Assembly: GCA_036925085.1 (NCBI GenBank)
Contig: JAUPFP010000029.1
Coordinates: 1,550,001-1,614,000 of the forward strand
Length of the DNA: 64,000 nucleotides
Direction: 5' to 3'
DNA from: Brachycybe producta
Taxonomy: Eukaryota > Arthropoda > Diplopoda > Playtdesmida > Andrognathidae
Made by a program: the position numbers and the translations under genes. Positions 11,090 to 23,279 of this stretch are shown here, one piece after another. The stretch's first letter is position 1. Each line of letters begins with the position of its first letter. Below the pieces are notes generated by a model that was not told the DNA's origin, ran no database searches, and was given only the letters and a program-made list of their open reading frames with translations.

Positions 11090-13209
11090 CATTTAGAGTT
11101 TATAGTCGACTTTTTTATTTCTCAAGACAAAAAATGCTCAGTATGAGTTTCTCTATACTAATATATATATATGCTCAATTTCTCTAATTAAATCTCGACG
11201 GATATTTTCTACAAAAAATGAATGAAAGTTTTCTAAAGTGGTCTCTCCTCCTCCTCCAACAATAATTATATTAATCTCCACAGTGACGTCAGAAAGAACG
11301 ACTCTTAAAAGTCAATTATTATATAATGTGTGTATATATGCAAAAAGCACCTTATTTTTCTCTCTTTTGTTTTAATTAATTGCCATTTTTCTTCACTGTT
11401 CTCTTTCTTTTGTCTCTTTCTCTCTCTCTGTCTGATGATGATGATGATGATAATTCATTGTGAAAGTGGCTCGAGATCATTTTTTTTTCTAATTTCGACG
11501 CGGATGAAGTTTGAAAGAAAACTATTTTTTTATGTGTTCCAGTATGACTTCTACATGAAGGGATAACAAAATTTACAGTTTTTCATTTTAAACTTACAGT
11601 ATGTAGCCTTAAATTGTGATGATTCTTGTTATTTTATTTTAACAATGACAATTGATTTTTCCGTCATTATTTTTAGCTTCTTTGTTTATTATTTTTCTTT
11701 AGTACGGGGTAATTAACATTTGACGTAGAACTACGTCTTTCTCCGTGCTGAATAGAGAGTAATATCGGTAGCACGGCTGCAACGAAAACATGTCACACTT
11801 TAAACGCTTATATCATCGAAACTACTAATCGTAGAGTAATTATTTAATAAATAATACATCTTTAGATAGTTTAGAGAATCCCATTTACAACAAAACAAGT
11901 TTCAACCGTCCACTCCTTAACCCTTCGATACAGTATAGCGTTAGAAAATTAAGCTGAATTTCGAGTGATTTTCTTTCGTCCCCACATACCGTTTTAAGGT
12001 TGATAATTAATTAGTGAACAGATAATAATAGCGACGACCTCAGCTCCGCATTTTTGCAGTTGATTATTATCAGAGCCAACGGACATAATATGTGATAAAC
12101 ACAAATAATCTGGGTTTAAAATTTATTTTTAAACATAAAAAATGACAATGAGAGGTTAAGTTGAGCAAATGATATTAAGACCAAGATCCCACATGCGGAA
12201 AAAAATGCTAACTGAAAATAGAACTAATCTAAGTATAGAATTTTGTAAATAAATTCAGCTTTTTGCAGCCTACTTTCTGCCAAATAATGTAAACATGAAT
12301 ATGCTGAAATCACTTTCAGTCGTAACAGTGTTGTTAGAAAGGATTGTGAAACATATAATAATCTTTATATTGTATTTATACCTAACATATTTTGAAATTT
12401 TCAGAGGTTGGCCATTTTTATTCTTTACCTAAGCGGATTTTGTGTTTCGTTTTTATATCTTCTATGTACTTTCTACCTACACACTATGGTATGATTTTGA
12501 ATAATAAATGAACAACAACAGTGGTTTTTTTGTGGGTCTTGCTCTCTTCTACAGGACTATGGATGGATGAGTTTTCATGGTGGGGGGAAGAAGGGCAACA
12601 CTGCAATGCGTATGTTTCAGTTTTTTTAACAGAAAAACTACCAACAAAAAAACATTATCCGTTGTTTATGGAAGTTGAGATTTCTTAGTTTTGAAGTTAC
12701 TTGTAGATGTAGGTAGGTAGGTAGGTGGGTAGTTGTAGTTTTCCTTTAAAAAGTGGTTGTTTTTTGGTCCGAAAACAACCAATGTTGGTGTTTAAATAAA
12801 TAATGTACAACGACCCCTCTACACATTATATTATTTGTGTTTCAAGTGTTTTCATTCATCTTTGGGGTAGATGTGGGTAATTACTAATTAGTATTAGTAA
12901 GATTCCAACAAAACGATGATGTTTTTTGAGTGGGAGGGGAGGGGGGGGGGAATGTCAAATTGAAAGAATTACAAAAGTACCTCTATGTTTGCTTAAGTCT
13001 TAGGAAAGGTATTGTGTGTTATCTGAATTATCAGCAAGAACAAATCCCAGCTAATAATAATAGCAAACATTTTTACAGATGGACATGACTAACTGGGGGT
13101 TACAACATTTCCAACATTCTTGGACAATATGAAGTGCAATAAATACATTGTCCTTGCACTTCTTAAAATCTTTTATTTATGAACTGCAGTGTTGATTTTA
13201 GAAATCTTG
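11090..13209. other. No gene recognised; a few structured patches
   Basis: Contains (TC)n/(GAT)n near 11410-11450, the 16-bp dyad GACGTAGAACTACGTC at 11722-11737, (GTAG)n near 12708-12731 and a G-run near 12937-12950. The segment 11700-11990 is more complex than its surroundings but has no open frame worth calling. Confidence 0.35.
12250..12321 (+). repeat. Dispersed repeat, copy 2 of 2
   Basis: Counterpart of 1189-1260; see that entry. The two differ by several substitutions and small gaps. Confidence 0.4.
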
Positions 13210-13559
13210 ATAATACTGTTTTTCATAAGAGCAAAATTAAAAGAAAAAAAGTAGAAAGTATTTTAGAAACTAGAAGGTTAGCTCAATTACTTAAAAGAGG
13301 TTGATGATGATCTCTTTCAAAATAAACGTTTTATTGACAAAAATTAATAAAATAATTGTCTGCTTAAAGTTGGGTCATTTTGAAACTAACGTAGAAAGTT
13401 TATATTGAAAGATATCGACATGAAAAATCTCTGCAAATGGTTGAGCTACCCTTCTAGTTTCTAAAGCGAATTTCAGTTTTTCTTATTTTTGCACTTTTGA
13501 AAGACAGAGAATAATCAATAGTTCAAAATACATTTACACTTTAAAAAAATCAACTTTAA
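13210..13559. mobile_element. Family A fold-back element
   Basis: Contains TTTTAGAAACTAGAAGG, TTAGCTCAATTACTTAA, TTTCAAAATAAACG and AAAGTTGGGTCATTTT, then the inverse arm GAAAGATATCGACATGAAAA, GAGCTACCCTTCTAGTTTCT and GAAAGACAG. The right end runs into CAACTTTAA. The left end is less clear. Confidence 0.75.
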
Positions 13560-14400
13560 GTGGTAATTCTACAGCAACATAAATTACAATTATCAATGTG
13601 TGACTCTTGCAAGACTTGCAGAGATTTCTTGCGTATTTGCTAGCAGAAAAATGCTAATTTTAATTTTTCGCATGAAATTATTCAAGATTCTCAGTAATAT
13701 TTATAGCTGATAATAGAAATAATCATATAAATTCATCCTCCAATAAATAATTTGTTAAATTGTAATTGATGTTCACATTAAATAAAAATTGAAGCACGCC
13801 AGAGATGATGGAGTTGAAATGGAATTTTGCCTCAAGTTAGGTTCTTATTTGTAGTAGAAAGACGACACAGGGTGAAGTGGATTTGTAGGTGTAAACATTA
13901 ACCACAAAATAAATATACCCGAATTAACTCTTCGAAGCATGAAAGGTGGGGGTGTGTTAAGGTCAGTGGTTGAAATCTCATTTTAAGCCCCTAATATTAA
14001 CGTTTTAATGTTTCTACTTGGCGTTGTTACAAGCAACACATGAGATTAAAGGGAGAGAGTGAATGAAGAAGGAACAACGGGAATTTTTCTCTTTTACTGT
14101 TTATGTGGTGGGTGTGTCTGCAGTTCATCCTAAAAAAACATGGTCTAAATACAGGGTTTACTCTTGTCAAAAAATATATATATACTATATATCCTACTAC
14201 AACCACCAATGAGATTTATTTATGAAATCGTTCTCTCTCTCTCTCTCATGGCCTGTCCTACAATCAATGAATCCAATTGACTGGATGATAACATTCGACT
14301 CTTGCAACTTGCATGTTGTCGTTGTTGTTGTCCATTCAACTTAGTATATAAAAAGCTCCGATCCTTAAAAAAAGTAGATAAAACTAAAAAAAAAACATAA

Positions 14401-14754
14401 TTAAGATGGTTTATTAACAGCTGCTTTTGACACATGATTATTTTTGTCTTTCTGAAGAGCAAAATGAAGAGAAACTAGAAAGTGTTTTAGAAAAACTAGA
14501 AGGATAGCTGAATCACTTAATGGTGTTTTTCATGTTGTTGATATCTTTCAAAATAAATTTTTTATATACAAAAAATTAAAAAAGTATCATCTGCCGCTTA
14601 AAGTTGGGTCATTTTCAAATTCACATAAAAAGCTTATTTTAAAAGATATCAACTTGAAATTACCCTACAAGTTTCTAAAACACATGTAAGTTTCTCTTAA
14701 TTTTGCACCTGAAAGACAGACTTAAGAGTCATTTACTTTTTAAAACCACCTTAA
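14401..14754. mobile_element. Family A fold-back element, full length with TTAA at both ends
   Basis: Begins TTAAGATGGTTTATTAACAG and ends TTTTTAAAACCACCTTAA. Both ends carry TTAA. At 354 bp this is one of the most complete copies, with both arms (TTTTAGAAAAACTAGAAGG; GTTTCTAAAACACATG) and a central AAAGTTGGGTCATTTTC. TTAA at each end is the duplication expected of piggyBac-type transposition; membership is inferred from this alone. Confidence 0.8.
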
Positions 14755-14849
14755 TTGCATTAAAAAAAAAATAAAAGTGAAAAATAATTCACTAAATTTG
14801 CAACTTGAATGAATAAAGGCGAAAGTTTCACATAATAACAACACTTTTC

Positions 14850-15025
14850 AAATGTGATTTATTTTGAAAGAATATCAACATGAAAATACTACTAAAGTGA
14901 TTGAGCTGTCCTTCTAGTTTCTAAAATACCTAAGTTTCTTTTCATTTTGTGCCTAAAAGACCGACTATTAATTACTTTTCAAGAGTTCAAGAGGGGGGGG
15001 GGGTTACACTTTTAAACCACTTTAA
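14850..15025. mobile_element. Family A fold-back element, right half only
   Basis: Only the inverse arm is present: TTATTTTGAAAGAATATC, ATGAAAATACTACTAAAGTG, GAGCTGTCCTTCTAGTTTCT, GTGCCTAAAAGACCG and TTTTAAACCACTTTAA. A poly-G run interrupts it near 14993-15003. It lies about 95 bp from the previous copy. Confidence 0.65.
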
Positions 15026-15202
15026 ATACTAATTTCGAGTAGAAAACAAAACTAGAAATCCATATAATATGCATTTTATATATATTTTTTGTAATTTAAC
15101 ACGAATTCCATCATAGTTTTTTTTAAATTAGTAAATATTTCAATACACAATAGACAGGTTTGGTGGTATATTGTAGGTTTTCTAGAGGCACTCATTGTAT
15201 AT

Positions 15203-15339
15203 GTTATTGTCAATCTGCAAAACCACCAGCCTGCTAGTGAATCTACAAAATTCAACACCTAAAATATATTAAGTTTTGCAGATTCACTAGCAGGTTGGTT
15301 ATTTTGCAGATTGCCTGATTCCGCAGATTGACAGTAACG
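15203..15339. mobile_element. Family B modular palindrome, short copy
   Basis: Left arm GTTATTGTCAATCTGC, AAAACCACCAGCCTGCTAG; right arm CTAGCAGGTTGGTTATTTTG, GATTCCGCAGATTGACAGTA. The centre is ATTCAACACCTAAAATATAT. This copy lacks the inner CCTAGG-centred module present on both arms at 41616. A frame on each strand here is a by-product. Confidence 0.75.
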
Positions 15340-16573
15340 TATACTGTATATAAAATACATTCAGGTGTAAGATCAGTTTTGCTTTTAAGCACATATTTTT
15401 TTTTTACGTTTTTAATTATTAACAAAGTGATTTGCGTATCTATTCAAATAAAATGGCAACGATCATTGCACTTAATACACTTTGATGTTATTTATTTATT
15501 TTTGTATTTTGGACCACCTTTAAATTATAGAGTGTAAAATTAAGAGAGGAAAAATATAACGTGACTAGCCTCTATTTTGAGTTTTTCTCGTGTTCAAGTG
15601 TCCGTTATAATTCATTTGGTAAACATGGAATTGGGGGGAGGGGTCCAGTTCTCCCCCCTCTCTTCTATTTTTGTGGTCACTTGTATTTATGTTTAAATAC
15701 CTAGTAAAACACTGAAATATTATTATTTATAACCCTCCTAGTTTTTAAATTGGCCATTTCTCCTTCTCTCTCTCTCACATACATTTGTACTATTCATATT
15801 TTATGGGTTTGATGCCATTTATAAACATTAACCAAAGACACATTATTTCTTGTTTCTCCTCCCCTCCCCCCAATCTCCTCTTACATTGCGTTTCTATGAT
15901 CTTTCATCTCTTTCATTCTGAACTTCCACACTTATAACAAAAAAAAGAGAGAAACATTTCATTTTGTGTGTAGCATGTTTACTTTTAAGTGTGGCCTCCA
16001 TTAAAATAGGTGAAGTAAATGTGTATATAATGTCACAAACACACACATGCTGATCATATTGGGCACATGGAAACACAAGAAATATTCTCACGGTTATGAA
16101 AAATGTAAAACGTTAAATTGTGGTGGTTTCTTTTTCTCTTTCATACACACACACACACTGGTTAATTTTGTAAAAATAGGTCTTTTCTTGCTTTTAGTTG
16201 CGTTTTGAAATGCCATCAATGGCTTTTGAGTGTTGTTTCTTACTGTTTTATTCATATACTAATCTAATGTGCAGAAAGAAAATGATCGAAAATAAACTAT
16301 CGGTTACCTGTTATTATTTAAAAAAAAATGATACAAAATTAGTAAGTAGTTGTTTGTAATCTTAAAATGAAGAATTTTTATATATTAAGTGTACTCCGAG
16401 GGTAGTTTTCTGTATTTCTGGCATTCAATTGTGGAGATTTTTGTTACCTTTGTTGGTCTATACAGCAACAAAGGCAAAAAAAAAATGTGAAAAAAAGATG
16501 TTTCGGATGGTTGGAAGTCAAAAGTTTGTGGGTTGAATGACTCAATAGATCATTTATTTTGTACGTGTAGCGT
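15340..16573. other. No gene recognised
   Basis: AT-rich, with (CA)n near 16145-16160, a (TC)n near 15764-15776 and poly-A tracts. No coding or terminal-repeat signal was found. Confidence 0.35.
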
Positions 16574-16859
16574 TAGATGTCGCCACTAGCCCTCGCCACC
16601 AGCCTCCCATAGAAATGTACTTGACACTCTTCAACTCTGATAAAACCTTCCTTTTTATTTCACGTGGCAAACTTTTAATTTGCGTTGCTATTTCTACGTC
16701 ATGCTGTCTTCAGTCTTATATGGGTTCTGGGGTAAGTTTGTCACGTGCTGATAATAGGTTGTTTTGGACGCTTTTAGAGCTAAAAGCATGCATTCTATTT
16801 CAACTTAATTGGCGGCGAATGTAGTTTGCCACCTAATGGAGGTTTGCAGGCGCCATCTA
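16574..16859. repeat. Possible inverted-repeat element with TAGATG..CGCC ends
   Basis: The left end TAGATGTCGCC and right end GGCGCCATCTA are inverse with one difference, and the enclosed 286 bp are less AT-rich than the neighbourhood. The 70-codon frame at 16615-16824 lies inside and has no recognised motif. With only one copy and 11-bp ends this is tentative. Confidence 0.3.
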
Positions 16860-18777
16860 CCTTGCATTTACACAAGTATTTTCTTTATGGAGCCCTCTTA
16901 AGAGATGCGGATTTTTGTATTTGAGATACATATGTTACTGAAAAAAAAAATCATCAAATTTTACATTTTGTACATTATTATGTATGTTTCTAAGCAAGCA
17001 GATATTTAAGAACATATACATGAAAACAATGAAATAAAACTGATTGTTTGCCATTTAAAAACAAAGAAGAGTAAAATGAAACTTATTGCAAATTGATTCT
17101 CGATTTTAACCAATTTTGGATCTAACAATATGACATAATATCGCATAGGAGCTATTCTCTATTAGAGTTGATAATTGTGCAAATGGTTTACAAATAAATA
17201 TTTGGTACATTTTGATTTAACAGGCAATCTATTCACTTCTTCTAATTAGTCCAATTAAGTCAATGATTTTACTATATTTACTTTCAATTTGGAAGCATAT
17301 CAATTGATGCAACAAAGGTCTATAAGGTTCCTTGAATCTTCTTCTCGTAATTCTTTTGTTTTATTTCCTTTGTGTCAATCTCAACTGCCACATAAGAGGC
17401 CAAAAGTGTCACACACATTTTTTTTGTTCTGAGTTTATTCCGATGATGATGATGATTCTCGGTAAGTGCGGCTTCAGTTTTCGGGTTTCTCTCAGCTTCT
17501 CTCTTTTTCTCTTTTCTCGTCACTTGTCAAGATTGCAATCACAAAGACCCACCACCACCACCACCACCACCTTAGAAAACATTCTCTCCATTCTCAGTAT
17601 ATGTATTTCCCCTTCTCCTCGCAAACACATTGGAAATTCTATTCAATGTTTTCAGAAATTCTTTCCTCACCCACAAGTTATAAGCTGGCAAGATTGAAAG
17701 AGAGAGAAACAATTGTTTTTTTTTTCTTTCTATATTTATTTAACAGAGTAATTTTTTTAGATTTATAATTAGCCATGTTTGGCATGATGATGTGTTTGAA
17801 ATATGGAGAAAAAAATATTGATATAGAAAAAATAAAAAAGACGATTAGAAGTGCCAATCAAAAACAACATTTTCAAAAGTAAAAAAAAAAAAACCGAAAA
17901 TTTTTGTTTTCGTTCTTGTTATTATTATTATCTTCGACGTCAGTTCTCATTGAATTGAATGGTAAAATTAAAAGCTCTTATTTCTCCTTTTATCTTGGGC
18001 GCAATCAAATACATGTTCTTTTGTACTTTAGTTTGGGAATGTTTTTTCTCTCTCTCTCTCTATCTCTCCCTTCAAACACGTCAAAATGTATTGAATTGTG
18101 TGTGTGATGTGTTAAAACGAAATCATCCGTTAAAAATTAAATAGAAAGAAGAAAAAAACAAAGAGAAAAATCGATTGTCTTTTGATTCCAAATATATAAT
18201 GTGTATGAAACGCCTCCTGAAAGGTGGTGTTTTGCATAACACATGTGCTTTCAGTGATTGCCCACCCACAGGAAATGAAACAAACGCTTTTGAAACTTTT
18301 TTTTTAGATTCTTCTTCTTTTTCTTGTGTGGTTTTTCAATTTCTATGAACGATAAAGAATCACGTATTTTTCAAGTATGTGCTATTTACTGATTTTAGAT
18401 TCCGCCGAGTTTAAACTGCTAATTATTGCGCCACTTAGAATTTTCTAAAAGTGACAAAAGTGCACTCGAGAATAATGTTATTGGTCTTCTTCTAACTAAG
18501 AATTTCTATCAATTGGCGCACAAATGTTATTTGAAAAACTCAACCATTTGAAAGACTTAAAACGGAAGTAGTTTGTTGTAAAAGTCGACGATGTAGACGG
18601 CGGAATTGGCAAATTTAAAATAATAATAAAAATTGATATAAGTTCGCTCTATAAAGAAATTCAGATGAATCTGATTTTGTTTGAATACTTTTTTATATTA
18701 AAGTCAATAACGACCACATAAAAAGCCAATGAAAAAGTCTGAGGTGGTTTAGATAAAGTCATTTTAGTTAAAAGCAA
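16860..18777. other. No gene recognised; small repeats
   Basis: Contains (GAT)n near 17440-17455, (CCA)n at about 17548-17571 and (TC)n near 18045-18068. Overlapping frames at 17320-17768 are driven by these low-complexity tracts. Confidence 0.35.
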
Positions 18778-18854
18778 AATCGTCAAAACCTATAAAGTGT
18801 TATTTTAACTTTAAAAACTAAAGTTAAAATAACACTTTATAGGTTTTAACGATT
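18778..18854. repeat. Near-perfect hairpin, 36-bp arms, 5-base loop
   Basis: The left arm (18778-18813) and right arm (18819-18854) are inverse with one mismatch (a C opposite A near the stem base). The loop is AAAAC. The outer sequence pairs weakly for some further bases. It could be a minimal fold-back relic or, if transcribed, a small-RNA precursor. The sequence shows only the structure. Confidence 0.9.
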
Positions 18855-18998
18855 TTTTTTAAGTATTTTTTTTAAAAAATTAAATTTAACATTTTACATT
18901 GTTTTTGTTGTATATTTTACAATTTACATTTAGTGAAGAAAATGATTTTCAGATTATCAGTTTGTTTATTGTTCACAATTATCCTCGTGATGAAAACT

Positions 18999-19660
18999 GT
19001 GACAACCTGTAGAAACAGAAGGTGAAACACTCAAGCCAAAAATCAGTCTTGACAGTATGACACCCCTTGGTGCACAGATGTTCAGACTTGGGTGGCGAGA
19101 ATTCGTGGGAACCAAGTCCGACCGTGAGAAAATTGGGAATAAGTCCCAAAGATATTTCTCCTTATGATTTAGTATTATAATTTAGTACCCCCGGCCCAGG
19201 GCAATGATTGGCCCAGTTGGTCAATCATTAAGCCCTGAGGTGACAGTTGCCCCTCCCAGGAGACCGGACAAGTGAGCCTGAGACTTGAGTGTGAGAACAG
19301 AGTCAGAATCTAGAGTTAAACCAGATAAGTTCTGGACTAGACAGTCAGAGTTTAGACACTGAGTAGAACAGTCAGTCTTGTGAATTAACAGAGTAGACTT
19401 GAACCAGAGTACAGAGTTCAAGAAGAGTTAAGTTCTGACTTAGAGTAAAACAGTAATGTAAAGAGTGTTCATAATAATGTGACTAAGAGAGCTAGTAAAG
19501 AGACATTATTATACATCAACCTGTGTAAGTGTTGTGTATTTGAACTATATTGGCTTTCTGTACTCCTAAAATAGAGGAGTATCCAGCAGAAGGCGCTCAG
19601 ACACAGCCTGAGTCCCTCTGCCTGGAGCCTCCAGCAACTCAACGAAAAGGACCAGAGTAA
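18999..19660 (+). mobile_element. Possible LTR and leader of a degraded LTR retrotransposon
   Basis: The segment starts TGTGACAACCTG (TG start typical of LTRs) and differs sharply in composition from the AT-rich flanks. It has a TATTATAATTTAG box near 19173, a dyad AATGATTG..CAATCATT at about 19204-19230, then a leader rich in ACAGAGT/CAGTCAGAGT words. It is followed by a proline/glutamine-rich ATG frame like a gag start. I could not find a convincing tRNA primer-binding site, a second LTR or pol. A cellular promoter and first exon is the alternative. Confidence 0.35.
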
Positions 19661-19741
19661 CTTCGGCATCATCACGCCCTATATCCAAAGATCCCTAGGA
19701 AAGACGGTCTTTTTGTGGGCCGTACCAGGCGAGGCAAGTAA

Positions 19742-19948
19742 ATGTCGCGCCCGGTGAACCCAACCCCCAGAGGTACAACAGTAGAGGCTGGCCCGCAGCA
19801 GTCGACAACAGAGTCGACCCCGGCACCACCGATTCAACAGAGGGAACAACGTCGTCAACAACGAAGTCCTCGGCACGAGTCGGTAAAGATGGTGTCAAAG
19901 GAGGGCCAGTCACGTCACAAAACATTGTCTAGTCAAGGTGTCGGATAA
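19742..19948 (+). pseudogene. Short Pro/Gln/Arg-rich frame, possible gag N-terminus
   Basis: A 68-codon ATG frame of about 56% G+C by eye, unlike the rest of the window. Residues 1-40 are rich in Pro, Thr and Gln, then comes a basic QREQRRQQRSPRH patch and a stop at 19946. Gag proteins of Ty3/Gypsy-type elements often start with such disordered segments, but this has no zinc knuckle or capsid region. A potential splice donor (CAAG/GTGTCG near 19937) leaves open a first exon of a cellular gene. Function is not assigned. Confidence 0.3.
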
Positions 19949-19960
19949 ACTGCGGTCCGC

Positions 19961-22231
19961 GAGCTAAGGATGCAATTCAAATGCCAATGAAATTTCAGTT
20001 CATTTAAATCTTAATTTCCATTTTAGTTGATTTTATTAATTTTGTGTTATAATTAGTAATTATAAATTAGTAATTTACCTTTTGCCCCATGAAGCCTAAA
20101 ATATGTTATTAATCGGCCCTTTTTTATGCAAATATTTACGTTGAGTTGAGCAAATTTACATTTGTGTGAGCTAAACTTAAAAGGTTGATGTAGTAATAAT
20201 AATAATATTCATTGTAATAATAATAATAAGAAGAATCTGCCAAAATGTCTAAGTATAGGTTGTGTCTATTTTTTTATATTATTTTTGCATTTTGAAGCGT
20301 GAATTTGATTTTCATCTTATAAATGTCACGACGATTATAATAGGTTGTTTGTTACTGTAGGTGTAGATATTTTTCTCTGTTTTCCTGACATTTCATCGTT
20401 TTTTTGTTGCTTCTTCTAAGAGCTTTTTCTATAGACTTTTTGTGAGCTATATATTTCTATATACATGTATATGGTGGGTTGTTATTTTGGTACATTACAT
20501 GTTTATATGGTATAAAAGAGGATTCTTCTTTTATTATATAACGTTGAACTTTTCGATTGAACTACTAATTCCCTAGCCGAATTCCATTATCCACACTTAA
20601 AACTCTGACATTTAATTATGTGCTGATGACTCTTTGGAAAGTCAACTATTGATTTAAAAAAATAGTTTTGTACTTTCAATTTTTTTTTTCCATTGGCTTT
20701 TTTTATGAAGAAGTTATTTTTCATGGTAGGATTTTAGGTGTGATTTGCAGTCAATTTCTATCATACTTCATTTTTTTTGTCGATTTGAATACGGTCGTTG
20801 TTGTTTGCAATTTTAGAGATAAAAATTCAAAGTGTTTGGCAAAAAAAAAACGACTTCGAATGATCGTATTTTCATGATACTATCTTTGAAAAATAGACTT
20901 TTTTACGGTCTACTACACGTTTTAGGTTTTTGCTATTTCATTTTATAAGTTGGACAATTCTAGACGAAAGATGAAAATAAAAAAAAATTGCACAATTTTT
21001 AAGTCAACAACAAAGAAGTTTTCAGAAAAATCATCTTTTTTATTTTTCTAACAAGAAAATTATTAATTATACATGAGATGTAGACATTTTTTAATTAAAT
21101 AATCTTGTGTTTATTAATAATTAAGGCTAACACTTTTAAGTAATTAAAAATGTACAAATGCGCAAATTGCTTTTTTTTAAATTTTGCGTTTTATGGAAAT
21201 ATGAAATATAAAAATTGCAAAATCTGCAAGAAAATTGTTCATTTTATGCAAAGTAAAATATCTATTTTATGGCAAAATCACAATTAATCGAATGGCTGAA
21301 GAAATTAATAGCTAAAAATTATCAGAAGTAATGAAAGAAAATGCAAAATCGAAACAGTTCATTTTATAAGAATGTCTATGTAGAGTTTTTCTTTCTGCAG
21401 CAAATTTCCAAAGATAATACAATTTGTACATTTTATGCAAATTTTAAACCTTATTAATTTGTGTCATTTTTGGTCTACTGTGGTTTTAATTTCTGTAGAA
21501 AACTTTGTGACTTGTCATTATTTTAGATGGTTTTGTCTCTTAAGTTATGGCGGCGATTCGAGTTTCAGTTTTTTTCGAATCCAAATCCACAAATATTGAT
21601 GACAATTTGTACCCAACCACCACCAGCGTTTTCACTAACTAGATGTACTTAGAATGTATGCTATTTGGTATTTAGCTTTTGTTAACCACAAAAACCGAAC
21701 ATATTTCTTGCTTAGTGTCGTCACACAGACAAATTCTTACAATAAGGTTACGCACTTAAATTTTCTGTAAGAGTCATCGAATAGGGGACTTTTAAATGTG
21801 TTTTCCTCCCACAAACAATATTAAATTTTAAGTTTTTTCAGTATTTGTTGGGATAGTTTTGTCATCGCCTTTTTTTTTGAAAGGAGGAAGTGGGGGGGGG
21901 GGACACACTTGCCCTCCTTTTAAAAGATAAAAATATAGAAAAAGGGCTTGTAGTCAATTATGATGATAAAAAGTAGAAAGAAGAAAATGGTCCGTTAAAA
22001 ATATCTTATTTGTATACGTATTTTTCTACTGAAAAATTACAAAAGTGAGATTGATTTTTGGGAGGACAAGAAGAAAGAAAAAAAAAATGGGAGAAGAAGA
22101 CGAAGAAAAGAAGTTGGAAGGAGAAAAAGCTACGTTCCGTGAAATGATTTTCTCACTGATTGCCTCCCTTCAGTGGCTGTTTTGTTGTTGTTTTCTTGTT
22201 ACCCTCCTCCCAACCCCCACATATTATACTT
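19961..22231. other. No gene recognised; very AT-rich
   Basis: Composition drops back to strongly AT-rich straight after the GC-richer block. A word CATTTTATGCAAA or close variants recurs near 20108, 21238 and 21428. A (TAA)n patch lies near 20190-20230 and a G10 run near 21893-21902. Confidence 0.35.
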
Positions 22232-22313
<82 letters not shown>

Positions 22314-22377
22314 TATATATATATATATATATATATATAGATATATATATATATATCTATATATATATATATATAGA

Positions 22378-22424
<47 letters not shown>
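22232..22424. repeat. Imperfect (TA)n array with GATA/TATC interruptions
   Basis: About 190 bp of TA repeats broken by TAGATA, TATCTA, TACATA and TATGTA steps. All long IYIY frames here are artefacts. Confidence 0.95.
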
Positions 22425-22431
<7 letters not shown>

Positions 22432-23279
22432 CGAGAGGGAGATGGAACACACAAAATCCAATCTTCTTGCTTTAAGCAATTGTTGTTGCATTGGTTTTAA
22501 AAAAGAGGGCGGAAAAAAACCGACTTTCCTCCCAAAAAAAACGCCTCCAAACCCCGTGGTTATTGGAGGTTGGTGCGTGCCTTTTGACCGCTATGTTTAC
22601 ACATACACATAAGGAGGAGAGAGGGAAAGAGAGAGTTTGTTTTTATTTTCTTAGACCTTTAATATATTCATGAGAAGAAAGAAAAGACCATTTTATTTCT
22701 TATAAACAACCTAGGTATAATATTGCAGTATTTGAGGGTTGTGGGAGAGATTTTTTTTTAGCTATTTTAGAAGGTCTAAAGAGAGAAAATAAGGGGAGGA
22801 GGAGAGGGGGGGGATGGTTTCCCCTGTGTTATTATCGATCGTCGCCTCGCTTGCCCTTTGAATTATGGGTAGTAAATCGCAAAACAAAGGTACTTAAATG
22901 CTGTGAACTGATAGAACTTCATTTTGTGTCTTACTGACACACACAGATACACAGAAAACTTTTTTTCCTGTCTTTATTTTTGGTAGTCGATTGTGTATTT
23001 TTACGTTAAGATACAATCTATCTTAATCTATGTCCTCCTTCTAGTTTTCTGTCTCTTTTTTTTTGTTACTATAAAAAAAAACCCTTCTCTCTCTAGAATC
23101 CTAGATTTAGTTTAGTTTGATGACCATCTGCTCTCTTTCTCTTATGAACATCTCTATAAAGAAAAATCCTCAAACAGGAATTTCCTTCTTTTCCTACCCT
23201 TTTTTTATTTAGTTGGTCAGCAGAATCGACAATTTTATTTAGGTGTTTTACGATATCTTTTCAAAGGAACTGTTTAGAT
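22425..23279. other. No gene recognised
   Basis: Purine-rich patches near 22425-22440, 22600-22640 and 22775-22815; otherwise AT-rich with poly-T runs. No coding evidence. Confidence 0.35.

Noticed and set aside
13240..13330. Family A word GGGTAGCTCAATCACTTAAGG as a tRNA-derived SINE A-box
   Set aside because: It superficially resembles a tRNA D-arm, but there is no B-box at the proper distance and the element is an inverted repeat, not a SINE.
19679..19925. Two minus-strand frames opposite the GC-richer block
   Set aside because: Higher G+C lengthens open frames on all strands; the plus frame has the better start context, and neither minus frame has a motif.
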